This document shows, in pieces, positions 18,082 through 26,027 of a DNA stretch of 64,000 nt. A model generated the notes under the pieces. That model was given only the letters and a program-made list of their open reading frames with translations, had not been told where the DNA came from and searched no databases. The stretch's first letter is position 1. Every line of letters starts with the position of its first letter. Made by a program: the position numbers and the translations under genes. Origin of the DNA: VBAS01 sp035318985 (GTDB lineage: Bacteria > Bacteroidota > Bacteroidia > Chitinophagales > Chitinophagaceae); assembly GCA_035318985.1 (NCBI GenBank), contig DATHDP010000104.1, forward strand, positions 1 to 64,000, in the 5' to 3' direction.

Positions 18082-18671
18082 TGTGCCCAATTACTCCTTT
18101 CCTTTAAAATATTGAGGTGTTTCAATTTCTTTTCGTTCCTTTTACTGATCGATGTGCCAGTAAAATAATGGTGTGATTCAAAAAACTTGATTTGGATATG
18201 ATCCCAAATAATATCTTCAGGGATTATTTTAAAAATGATAAATTCTTTATGCAAGGTCTGGCTGATCGGTTCGAAATCATTCCGTCCAAGATAGTCAAGA
18301 TCAGCATCACATATTATTTGTTCTAACAAGGTGTTAGGTGATTGCGGGATCTTCGTAGCCATTATCATTCCACAGATCTTTTTAATATCTTCTTCACTGA
18401 AAACATTTCTTAAAGACCCGGAAGCTATCTCGCAACCCTTTTCCTCATGACCTTTATATACAAATAAAAAGCCACTGTCATGAAAAACCGCCGCTGTCTT
18501 CAATAGTAACAGATCATGTTTATCGGTGACATTTTCCTGCTTTGCAAGCACTTCAGCTTGTTCCAATACATCCAGCGTATGTGTTATATTATGATAGCCG
18601 AGCCTGGGATCAAGCTCTTTTTCGAGTCGCGATAAAATGGGTTCTTTTATACTTGTAAAAAGGTCAGGCAC
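18078..18671 (-). CDS. HD-domain metal-dependent phosphohydrolase
   Basis: A 197-residue HD-superfamily protein. Candidate metal ligands are His31 in YHNITHTLDV, His64-Asp65 in AAVFHDSG, and Asp122 in ICDADLDYLGR. Family members hydrolyse phosphomonoesters or phosphodiesters of nucleotides; the substrate here is unknown. The start must be GTG 18669-18671 or later, because an in-frame TAG lies immediately before it. Its stop overlaps the transporter start as ATGA, so it is the first gene of a tightly coupled three-gene unit with the NTT-like transporter and the cNMP-binding protein. Confidence 0.88.
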   Translation of the reverse strand: MPDLFTSIKEPILSRLEKELDPRLGYHNITHTLDVLEQAEVLAKQENVTDKHDLLLLKTAAVFHDSGFLFVYKGHEEKGCEIASGSLRNVFSEEDIKKICGMIMATKIPQSPNTLLEQIICDADLDYLGRNDFEPISQTLHKEFIIFKIIPEDIIWDHIQIKFFESHHYFTGTSISKRNEKKLKHLNILKERSNWAQ

Positions 18672-18904
18672 CTAAAAGGTTTTAACTAAGATAAGTATTG
18701 ACAGGGAAAACCAATAGTAGTACCCAGTCATTTATCTGTTTAAATAAATTTACCGGGATTATGTTATATCCGGCTGTTTACCTATTTTAGCAGCCCCGAC
18801 GATCTTTCCGCCACACAAAATCCAGTTTTTTATGAAGCCAGAATATATGGGATGAACAGTCCATGCGAATTGTATCCGATGTATTTAATTAAACAAGCCT
18901 GAGT

Positions 18905-19516
18905 ATGAAGATATTTTGTATTGGCCGTAACTATGTAGCTCATGCCAAGGAATTGGGAAATGAGATACCTGATGAACCAGTGGTTTTTATGAAGCCTAAA
19001 AGTGCTTTACTTCAGCCACACACTCCTTTTTATTATCCAGAATTTACTAATGAATTGCATTATGAATGCGAACTCGTTTTGCGCATCAGTAAAAATGGAA
19101 AATATATCCAGGATAAATTTGCAAGCAAATATTATGATGCTGTAACTACCGGCATTGATTTTACTGCCAGGGATATTCAAAACGATTTGAAGGCAAAAGG
19201 ACTCCCTTGGGAAAAAGCAAAAGCATGGGATAACTCTGCGGCGATAGGTAAATGGATCCCTTTTACAGCGATCAAGAACAAAAAGGATATTAATTTCTGC
19301 TTATATAAGAATAAAGAGCTTGTTCAGCAAGGTAATTGCAACCTTATGATCCATGACTTCGATAGTATTGTTGCTTATATTTCCAATTACTTTTCAGTGA
19401 ACATCGGTGATCTTGTTTTTACCGGGACACCAGCTGGGGTAGGAGAGTTAGTTGTTGGAGACGAAATAGAAGGATTTATTGAAGATGATTCATTATTATC
19501 ATTAGAAATAAAGTAA
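18905..19516 (+). CDS. Fumarylacetoacetate hydrolase (FAH/FAHD1) family protein
   Basis: A 203-residue single-domain FAH protein, the size of FAHD1-type acylpyruvases and oxaloacetate decarboxylases. It begins MKIFCIGRNYVAHAKEL. The metal-binding acidic pair appears in HYECELVLRI, and the family core appears in GIDFTARDIQNDLKAKGLPWEKAKAWD and GDLVFTGTPAGVG. It stands alone, followed by a strong terminator. The substrate cannot be told; small acylpyruvates or oxaloacetate are the likely range. Confidence 0.92.
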   Translation: MKIFCIGRNYVAHAKELGNEIPDEPVVFMKPKSALLQPHTPFYYPEFTNELHYECELVLRISKNGKYIQDKFASKYYDAVTTGIDFTARDIQNDLKAKGLPWEKAKAWDNSAAIGKWIPFTAIKNKKDINFCLYKNKELVQQGNCNLMIHDFDSIVAYISNYFSVNIGDLVFTGTPAGVGELVVGDEIEGFIEDDSLLSLEIK

Positions 19517-19541
19517 GAAATTTTAAACCAAAACCAACTGC

Positions 19542-19576
19542 AAAGCCGCCTCATTTAATGGGGCGGCTTTTAATTT
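19542..19576 (+). terminator. Rho-independent terminator after the FAH gene
   Basis: The stem aaagccgcc / ggcggcttt (19542-19550 with 19562-19570), a loop of about 11 bases and a short T-rich tail. Confidence 0.85.
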
Positions 19577-19596
19577 TCACATACACTTGTTAGACT

Positions 19597-19604
19597 TATT
19601 TTTG
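19597..19604 (+). promoter_or_regulatory. Candidate -7 box of the E1 fusion gene
   Basis: TATTTTTG matches TAnnTTTG and lies 17 bases before the ATG at 19622. No convincing -33 TTTG is present at the expected distance. Confidence 0.4.
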
Positions 19605-19621
19605 CCAATTAGCTTGCTGCT

Positions 19622-21688
19622 ATGATTGAAAAAGAAATTTTACTGAAAGCTTTCCGGTTGATGTGTTGCGCAAAGTCGATGGCAGAAACCTATGATGCCA
19701 ACCGGCAAATTTGCAAATATGTTCATTCAACTTCAAGAGGCCATGAAGCAATACAATTGGCCACAGCTTTTCATTTAAAAAATTGCGATTATGTTAGTCC
19801 CTATTATCGTGATGAAAGTATGTTACTTGGGCTTAATTATTCTCCTTATGAATTAATGCTGCAATTGTTGACGAAGGCAGACGATCCTTTTACAGGAGGA
19901 CGTTCCTATTATTCTCATCCTAACTCGAAAGAAGAAGATAAGCCGAAGATCATTCATCAAAGCAGTGCAACCGGAATGCAGGCAATACCAACCACCGGAG
20001 TTGCACAGGGAATTCAATATCTGGAAAGCATTAATTCACCATTGTTACTAAAAACTGAAAAAGGTGAATTGCCAGTTGTGATTTGTTCGTTCGGTGATGG
20101 AAGTGTAACCGAGGGAGAAGTAAGTGAAGCACTCCAATTTGCTGTATTGAAACAGCTACCAATAATTTACCTGGTGCAGGACAATGATTGGGGTATCAGC
20201 GCAACAGGAGAAGAAACAAGAGCCATGAATGCTTATGAATATGCAGATGGTTTCAAAGGATTGAATAAAATACAAATTGATGGAACTGATTTCACACATT
20301 GCTATAAGATAATGGGCAATGTGGTCAATGAAGTTCGAAAGAACAGGAATCCATGGTTGGTGCACGCAAAAGTGCCCTTGCTTAATCATCATACAAGTGG
20401 AGTAAGAAAAGATTTTTATCGCAGCGAAGAAGATCTTGCAAAAGATGCAATTGACGATCCATTTCCGAAATTGAAAAAACTTTTACTTGAAAATGAAATA
20501 GGCCAGGAAGAACTGGAAAAAATTGAGACCGATATAGCAGAGTTAATAAGCGCCGATTTTATAAAGGCATTAAACTCTCCGGAGCCGGACATCAAAAAAG
20601 CAACTGACCATATTTTTATTCCTACGAATATTACCGAGGAACACGGCGAAAGAGCGGCTGATGGTAAAGAAAAAGTAATGATGGTTGATGCAGCTTTGTT
20701 TGCCATCCGGGAATTAATGGAAGATCATCCTGAATGTGTTTTTTTCGGACAGGATGTTGGGCGCAGGCTTGGTGGTGTTTTTCGCGAAGCAGCAACACTT
20801 GCTGAGCAATTTGGTGATGACCGTGTTTTTAATACTGCAATACAGGAGGCTTATATAATCGGATCAACAGTTGGCTTAAGTGCAGTAGGAGTGAAGCCGA
20901 TCGTTGAAGTACAATTTGCTGATTATATTTATCCCGGTTTCAATCAACTTGTTTCTGAAATTTCGAAGTCATGTTATTTAAGTTGTGGTAAATACCCCGT
21001 ATCAACTATTATTCGTGTACCTATCGGGGCTTATGGTGGCGGCGGTCCATATCATAGTGGTTGCGTTGAAACAACATTGCTTTCAATAAAAGGAATTAAG
21101 ATCGCTTATCCATCAAATGCCGCAGATATGAAAGGATTGATGAAAGCAGCTTATTATGATGGTAATCCTGTTGTGATGCTTGAACATAAAGGTTTATACT
21201 GGAGTAAAGTGCCGGGTACAGAGGATGCAAAATCACTTGAACCATCAAGAGATTATATTCTTCCGTTTGGAAAAGCAAATATTGTTTTAAATGCTGATAA
21301 AAGTAAAATAGAAAATGGCGAGAGTTGTTGTATCATCACTTATGGAATGGGGGTGTATTGGGCAAAAGCTACAGCAAAAAAACTTCCCGGACAGATCGAA
21401 ATTGTAGATCTAAGAACATTGTTTCCTTTAGATGAGGAAAGGATATTTGAATCAGTAAAAAAACATGGAAGATGTTTGGTACTTACCGAAGAGCAACAAA
21501 ACAATTCTTTTGCAGAAGCTTTAGCAGGCAGGATCTCAAAAAATTGTTTTAAATGGCTCGATGCACCGGTTGAAGTTTTAGGAGCTGCAAACGTTCCCGC
21601 TATTCCATTAAATATGCAACTTGAAAATGAAGTGCTGCCAAATGCAGGAAAGGTGGAGGCAAAAATTAAAAGCCTCTTAGCCTATTAA
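19622..21688 (+). CDS. Fused 2-oxoacid dehydrogenase E1 alpha/beta subunit (branched-chain type)
   Basis: A thiamine-diphosphate enzyme that decarboxylates 2-oxoacids and transfers the acyl group to a lipoyl E2. The single 688-residue chain carries the alpha domain (about 1-330) with the ThDP motif GDGSVTEGEVSEALQFA...QDNDWGIS, and the beta domain (about 350-688) with FFGQDVGRRLGGVFREAATL, VEVQFADYIYPGFNQL and PIGAYGGGGPYHSG. Most bacteria encode the two as separate genes, but fused forms are common in Bacteroidota. The sequence resembles branched-chain (2-oxoisovalerate) more than pyruvate E1. E2 and E3 genes are not nearby. Confidence 0.92.
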   Translation: MIEKEILLKAFRLMCCAKSMAETYDANRQICKYVHSTSRGHEAIQLATAFHLKNCDYVSPYYRDESMLLGLNYSPYELMLQLLTKADDPFTGGRSYYSHPNSKEEDKPKIIHQSSATGMQAIPTTGVAQGIQYLESINSPLLLKTEKGELPVVICSFGDGSVTEGEVSEALQFAVLKQLPIIYLVQDNDWGISATGEETRAMNAYEYADGFKGLNKIQIDGTDFTHCYKIMGNVVNEVRKNRNPWLVHAKVPLLNHHTSGVRKDFYRSEEDLAKDAIDDPFPKLKKLLLENEIGQEELEKIETDIAELISADFIKALNSPEPDIKKATDHIFIPTNITEEHGERAADGKEKVMMVDAALFAIRELMEDHPECVFFGQDVGRRLGGVFREAATLAEQFGDDRVFNTAIQEAYIIGSTVGLSAVGVKPIVEVQFADYIYPGFNQLVSEISKSCYLSCGKYPVSTIIRVPIGAYGGGGPYHSGCVETTLLSIKGIKIAYPSNAADMKGLMKAAYYDGNPVVMLEHKGLYWSKVPGTEDAKSLEPSRDYILPFGKANIVLNADKSKIENGESCCIITYGMGVYWAKATAKKLPGQIEIVDLRTLFPLDEERIFESVKKHGRCLVLTEEQQNNSFAEALAGRISKNCFKWLDAPVEVLGAANVPAIPLNMQLENEVLPNAGKVEAKIKSLLAY

Positions 21689-21726
21689 AGCAACAGGAAG
21701 TCGATCGTGATTATGATCTTAAAGAT

Positions 21727-22623
21727 CTATGCGATGGCTCGGCCCATTTTTCTGATCTTGATCATTTGTGAAATAAGATATATGATCGTTCCCCAAACTC
21801 CGGCAATGATAGAACCGGCAAGAGCCAGTAACCAAATAGGTGTTTTACTTCTTGTTGCCCAAAGTGAACGTTGATCAAATGAATTATCCAGTATTGGTGG
21901 TACACCCCAATTAACATTTTTTTCTGCAAACAAGTTCCCGAAATTTTCATTGTCTTCAGTACGGGCTATCAAAATAAAATTTCCTTTACTGTCTCCCAAT
22001 AAACTATCTCTTTTAAATTCCGCGGTTACAGAACCTGTAGAATCAGTGGTGTAAGTTTCTTCATCGCCAATTGGCAAATTTCCTAATGAACGTTTCACTG
22101 CAATTTTTAATTCTACTCCTTTTGCAGGAACCCATTCGCCATTTTGTAATGTTTTTACATTTACGATCACATTTTTTGTTTCCTCTATTCTGCTGGTATC
22201 AATTTCAATTTTTGCTTTGGCTATCTGTACTTCCCCTTTTGTCTCATCAAACTCTTTATTGGCAGTAGCTACTGCTATAAATGTAAAGGAAGAAGCTGCA
22301 TCCCACACTCCTTTAAAAGATGTTGGTATATAAACTCTTTTTTCTCCTGTTTCATCGGATTGAAAAGACTGAATAATATTAGAATCTGAAACTTCATTCA
22401 GGTAAACATTTACTTTCATGTCTTTTACCCCGATGAATTTTCTTTCAACTTTTGTTTTTGTGTTTACCAGCAAATAGGGAATATTATTCTGAGGTTGATA
22501 GTATGCAACATTCAATTGCAATTCCTTTTTTTCATTCTTTTTTGAATCCTGAGCAAAACAAATTATATCAGCAAACAAAAAAGTCAATAAAAAAAATACT
22601 GCTTTATTTTTCAGGAGTTTCAT
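21727..22623 (-). CDS. Exported protein with C-terminal membrane anchor, in NrfD operon (unassigned)
   Basis: A 298-residue protein of unknown family. It has a signal peptide (residues 8-24, ending CFAQ), a strand-rich extracytoplasmic part with two Ig-like stretches (about 35-140 and 145-240), and one membrane span at about 266-286 followed by a Lys/Arg tail. Its start overlaps the end of the NrfD gene by 20 bases, so it is translated with the respiratory genes. A role as a periplasmic accessory subunit is inferred from position only. Confidence 0.65.
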   Translation of the reverse strand: MKLLKNKAVFFLLTFLFADIICFAQDSKKNEKKELQLNVAYYQPQNNIPYLLVNTKTKVERKFIGVKDMKVNVYLNEVSDSNIIQSFQSDETGEKRVYIPTSFKGVWDAASSFTFIAVATANKEFDETKGEVQIAKAKIEIDTSRIEETKNVIVNVKTLQNGEWVPAKGVELKIAVKRSLGNLPIGDEETYTTDSTGSVTAEFKRDSLLGDSKGNFILIARTEDNENFGNLFAEKNVNWGVPPILDNSFDQRSLWATRSKTPIWLLALAGSIIAGVWGTIIYLISQMIKIRKMGRAIA

Positions 22624-23914
22624 CAGTTAATGTTTTATAGATTGAGATTACAGGGAATATTCTTGCTAATAGTGTAATGATCAACAAGGCACCTGCCAAT
22701 GAACCCATCGCAATAGCCCATTCTTGCCAGCTGGGAAAATAATGACTGTATTTTTCAGGAGCATCATGCTTTGGCAAAAATGGATGAAGCAATGTGGGAG
22801 TAACTATAAGATAACGTTTAAACCAAGCACCGATCACTACCATTACCCCGGCAATAAACATTGGCAATGGTTTTCTTCCTTTCTTAAATAAGATGATAAC
22901 AATTGGAATGATCATTCCAATGAAGATCGCAAACCAGAATAAGGGGGCAAATTCACCAGCAAATAATTCAGTCAAATGTGCTTCTTCCGGCTTTTTCATT
23001 TTGAAAGCTGGTACCAGGTATTCATTCACATTAAAATAGAGATACAAAAGTGCCAGCATCACTAATATCCTTCCCATTTTTTCAAAATGCATTTCAGTTA
23101 TATATTCTTCCAATTTATATACGCGGCGAAAAACATACATTGCTACGACCACTCCACCTGCTCCAACCAAAAATGCACCGGAAACAAAATAGGCTCCAAA
23201 GTTGGTGCTGTCCCAACCGGGTCTGTAAGTAGTGGCAAATAACCAGGAGGTAACGGTATGTATGCAAAATGCTACAGGAATTATAACAATACAAAGTATA
23301 GTGATGGATCTGTCTCTTATTTTCTCCTGTGCTGTTGTTCCTTTCCAATATGAGCCCAGCCACCTGTATAGTTTTGCAAATGGTTTACCTACCATTTCTT
23401 TTGCTTTGATCATGATCCTGATATCCGGAAGCAACGTGATGTATAATAAAAACAAACTGATACAGAAATAAGTGGTGATCACAATTACATCCCACATAAT
23501 GGGAGATTGAAGACGACCATGTGTAAATAAATTTACAAGACGTTCAGGCCGTCCCATATCAACAATAATAATTAATGAAGCAAATGTAATTGCTGATATT
23601 GCGATCATTTCTGAGATCCTTGTCAATGGTGTACGCCACTTGACATTGCTTAACCGGAAAATAGCAGTGATTAATGATCCCACCAGGCTGATAGCTACAA
23701 AGAATACAAAGTTTGAAATATAAATTCCCCATGAAGCATAGTCACCCATGTTAGTTACAACCAGGCCATTTTTCAATTGAAGGAAATATGCATAAGCTCC
23801 AACAAGACATATAACGATCAAAGAAGCTGTCCATATTTTTCCCCGGAGACCGAATTTTTGCGGCAATAGATCATGGATAATTTTATGAGCACTAAGTATG
23901 TTTTGATTTTCCAC
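22604..23914 (-). CDS. nrfD: NrfD/PsrC family integral membrane quinol-interacting subunit
   Basis: A 436-residue polytopic protein with about nine or ten hydrophobic spans in the NrfD/PsrC pattern (family motifs around DMGRPERLVNLF, MWDVIVITTYF and a TSWLFATTYRPGWDS loop). Such subunits exchange electrons between menaquinone and a partner Fe-S protein. The gene starts 10 bases after the Fe-S gene on the same strand. No molybdopterin catalytic subunit is encoded here, unlike PsrABC or alternative complex III, so the electron partner is open. The gene symbol indicates the family only. Confidence 0.9.
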   Translation of the reverse strand: MENQNILSAHKIIHDLLPQKFGLRGKIWTASLIVICLVGAYAYFLQLKNGLVVTNMGDYASWGIYISNFVFFVAISLVGSLITAIFRLSNVKWRTPLTRISEMIAISAITFASLIIIVDMGRPERLVNLFTHGRLQSPIMWDVIVITTYFCISLFLLYITLLPDIRIMIKAKEMVGKPFAKLYRWLGSYWKGTTAQEKIRDRSITILCIVIIPVAFCIHTVTSWLFATTYRPGWDSTNFGAYFVSGAFLVGAGGVVVAMYVFRRVYKLEEYITEMHFEKMGRILVMLALLYLYFNVNEYLVPAFKMKKPEEAHLTELFAGEFAPLFWFAIFIGMIIPIVIILFKKGRKPLPMFIAGVMVVIGAWFKRYLIVTPTLLHPFLPKHDAPEKYSHYFPSWQEWAIAMGSLAGALLIITLLARIFPVISIYKTLTDETPEK

Positions 23915-23924
23915 AATAAAATTT

Positions 23925-24848
23925 TTATGATTTTGATTTAGCTTCTTCTTCAGTTTTCAAGCCATCTTCGAATTTGAAATTCCTGTTTACAGGTGGCAGA
24001 TAGTAAACACTTGGTTTAGTACCAAGTTCTTCCATTAATCTATATCCTGCTTTATCACGGATCAAGTCACTGAAACGGAAAGTTTCTGTTCCGTTTGTTA
24101 CAGTATCTTCATTCATATCTCCAAAAGCAAATACACCGTTCGGACATGCTGACACGCAGTGAGGCAATTCGCCTTTCCTAGCCATATCCGGACAGAAATC
24201 ACATTTGCCTACTGTTCCTTTCTTTTGAGGAACACTTGTTTCGCAGGAGTAATGTTTATGCTCCACTTCAACTGGCAATAATGGTTCTTCCCAATTAAAC
24301 ACCCGTGTTGAGTAAGGACATGCAGCCATACAAAAACGACAACCAATACAACGGTCACTATCAATCAATACTATTCCATCTTGTCTTTTAAATGTAGCAT
24401 CAACAGGACAAACTTTTACACAAGGAGGTTCATCGCAATGCATGCAGGTAGTCGGTTGCCAATAAGGCGCTGAATGTTCTGCATCCTGCATAGGATGTAC
24501 TTTTATCCAGTTTTGTGCATCCTCTACAAAGTGAGCATGGTTACAGGAGGATTGACAAGCTTTCACATTTTTGCAACGGGAAAGATCTATTACCATTACA
24601 AATTTCTTTCCTGCAATTCCTCTTCTTGCTTCGCTATTTGATATCTGTGGCAGATCAGGAACGGGTTTCAGTAAAGCTTTATCCATTTCAATGATCTCAC
24701 CATCGGCAGAAAGCAATTTTACTTTTTCACCGGAAAGAGTTACCTGCTGATCGGAATCGGTAACAAAGGGATTGTTATCCGAACAACCCACGGCAGCAGT
24801 TGCCAGAAGACCGGTAAGTAAAAAATCTCTTCTTGAATTTTTTTCCAT
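23925..24848 (-). CDS. Tat-exported 4Fe-4S ferredoxin-type electron-transfer subunit (HybA/NrfC-like)
   Basis: A 307-residue protein with a Tat signal (SRRDFLLTG) that ends in a possible lipobox (AAVGC). The ferredoxin part (about 80-250) has Cys groups for up to four clusters: CX5CX3C, CMHCDEPPCVKVCP, CIGCRFCMAACP and CDFCPDMARKGELPHCVSACP. The first group departs from the canonical CX2CX2C. It would form a periplasmic electron module with NrfD. The N-terminal motif KLLSADGEIIEMD resembles KMLTEDGKLVEVD in the small protein encoded just upstream. Confidence 0.92.
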   Translation of the reverse strand: MEKNSRRDFLLTGLLATAAVGCSDNNPFVTDSDQQVTLSGEKVKLLSADGEIIEMDKALLKPVPDLPQISNSEARRGIAGKKFVMVIDLSRCKNVKACQSSCNHAHFVEDAQNWIKVHPMQDAEHSAPYWQPTTCMHCDEPPCVKVCPVDATFKRQDGIVLIDSDRCIGCRFCMAACPYSTRVFNWEEPLLPVEVEHKHYSCETSVPQKKGTVGKCDFCPDMARKGELPHCVSACPNGVFAFGDMNEDTVTNGTETFRFSDLIRDKAGYRLMEELGTKPSVYYLPPVNRNFKFEDGLKTEEEAKSKS

Positions 24849-24857
24849 TGTATTCTA

Positions 24858-25139
24858 TTAAAGCGTTGGTTTGTTTTTTACCCAGGTAATAACATCTTTA
24901 TCTGAAACTTTTACACCTGTTTTTCTGATCTTGCTTATATCTACTTCAACAAGCTTCCCATCTTCCGTTAGCATTTTGGTAGTAATAGCAGCAGGACTAC
25001 AAGAAATAGCAGTCTTTTGTTTCTTAGGAATGATAAATCTTAAAACAGGGATAGTGGAGAGAACACCTAATCCTCCCCATAAAAATTTCCTTCTTGTTGA
25101 GTCTTTTTGATTCGTTTCCATTTCAATATCTTTTTTCAT
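24858..25139 (-). CDS. Small Tat-signal protein preceding the Fe-S subunit
   Basis: About 93 residues starting at ATG 25137-25139; ATG 25119-25121 is an alternative and the longer frame up to 25193 is unlikely. It has a twin-arginine signal STRRKFLWGGLGVL and then a single Cys near ISCSPAA. A short domain follows with KMLTEDGKLVEVD, which is also found in the N-terminal part of the neighbouring Fe-S protein. It has no cofactor motif of its own. It lies nine bases upstream of the Fe-S gene, first in the minus-strand operon, and may be an assembly or docking partner. Confidence 0.65.
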   Translation of the reverse strand: MKKDIEMETNQKDSTRRKFLWGGLGVLSTIPVLRFIIPKKQKTAISCSPAAITTKMLTEDGKLVEVDISKIRKTGVKVSDKDVITWVKNKPTL

Positions 25140-25257
25140 AATTAAAGACGTAAGATAGTCTTCGTGAAAAAGTGATAACAGTATTTTAGTCAATTAATAA
25201 TATGATTATCATCACATGTCCATGAAACATTCATCCAGTTGTTATATTTCATAAAAT

Positions 25258-25294
25258 AAAAAAGCCGCTGGTTCTTTACCTCAGCGGCTTTTAA
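25258..25294 (-). terminator. Terminator of the cytochrome c gene
   Basis: The stem aaagccgctg / cagcggcttt (25261-25270 with 25282-25291). Read on the minus strand it is followed by a T-rich tract, so it ends the cytochrome c transcript before the Tat/Fe-S/NrfD genes. Confidence 0.85.
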
Positions 25295-25309
25295 AATAGT
25301 ATGCGAAAT

Positions 25310-25717
25310 TTATTTTTTGAATGTTCTCATAAAATTCACAATGCTCCAGCGTTCGTCGGCATCTGGAATTTTCTTTTTAAAACTTGGCATATCATCTCTG
25401 CCTTCTGATGATTTATAGAAAATAGAACCATCACTTTGTGCTTGTACATCGGCTTTTGAAAAATCTCCCGGTTCGGTTTTTAATTGTGAAGCTTTTGGAC
25501 CATCACCCATTCCTTTTGCGCCATGGCATGATTTGCAATGCTGGCCCCATAGTTCCTTTCCATCTGCAATAGATTCAGCATTTGAGGCAACTGGGTTTTT
25601 CATTGTCTTATAGTTGTCTGGAACGGGCCATGGTTTTTTTTCCTGGAAGGTTTTATAAGTAAAGCTGGCTCCGATTATTCCGGTTAATACTGCAACGATA
25701 ATTACGTAAGGTTTCAT
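25310..25717 (-). CDS. Membrane-anchored monohaem cytochrome c
   Basis: A 135-residue class I cytochrome c with an N-terminal hydrophobic anchor (about 4-20), a haem-binding CKSCH at 61-65 followed by GAKGMGDGP, and a probable axial Met110 in RDDMPSFKKKI. It ends DERWSIVNFMRTF, typical of small c-type cytochromes. It is a single transcription unit with its own terminator, divergent from the CX4CH lipoprotein genes. It is a plausible electron acceptor for the NrfD complex. Confidence 0.92.
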   Translation of the reverse strand: MKPYVIIVAVLTGIIGASFTYKTFQEKKPWPVPDNYKTMKNPVASNAESIADGKELWGQHCKSCHGAKGMGDGPKASQLKTEPGDFSKADVQAQSDGSIFYKSSEGRDDMPSFKKKIPDADERWSIVNFMRTFKK

Positions 25718-26027
25718 TTTTATTATGTTTTAAATTATCAGGATTTGTTATGATTTGATGAAAGAAGGATCATTCTATCATCAAATAAAAATTAAGAACT
25801 AAACCTGGTGTAAAAGTATCAGTACATCTTTTTGGGTTTATTGACCGTAGTAATTGATCTGTATGATTTTAATCAGTTGATGCCTGTTGGATCAAAACAT
25901 GAGCAAGGTCAGGTAAGCCTATGTAATGTGTCATAAGAATGTCAGGTCACCTACAGGTAGTTTTGATTTCGAAGTTTTGAAATTGTTTGTGATATATCTC
26001 GATTTGAGAATTATTAAAATAGATTTT
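25718..26027. promoter_or_regulatory. Divergent intergenic region with palindromic operator candidates
   Basis: About 310 bases between the cytochrome c gene and the CX4CH lipoprotein genes. It holds TGATTTTAATCA at 25864-25875, which matches the FNR/Crp-type core TGAT-N4-ATCA. It also holds a 9-bp inverted repeat atttgatga / tcatcaaat (25753-25761 with 25778-25786) close to the cytochrome start. No clear TAnnTTTG box is seen in either direction, which is consistent with activator dependence. Binding is not shown. Confidence 0.45.
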
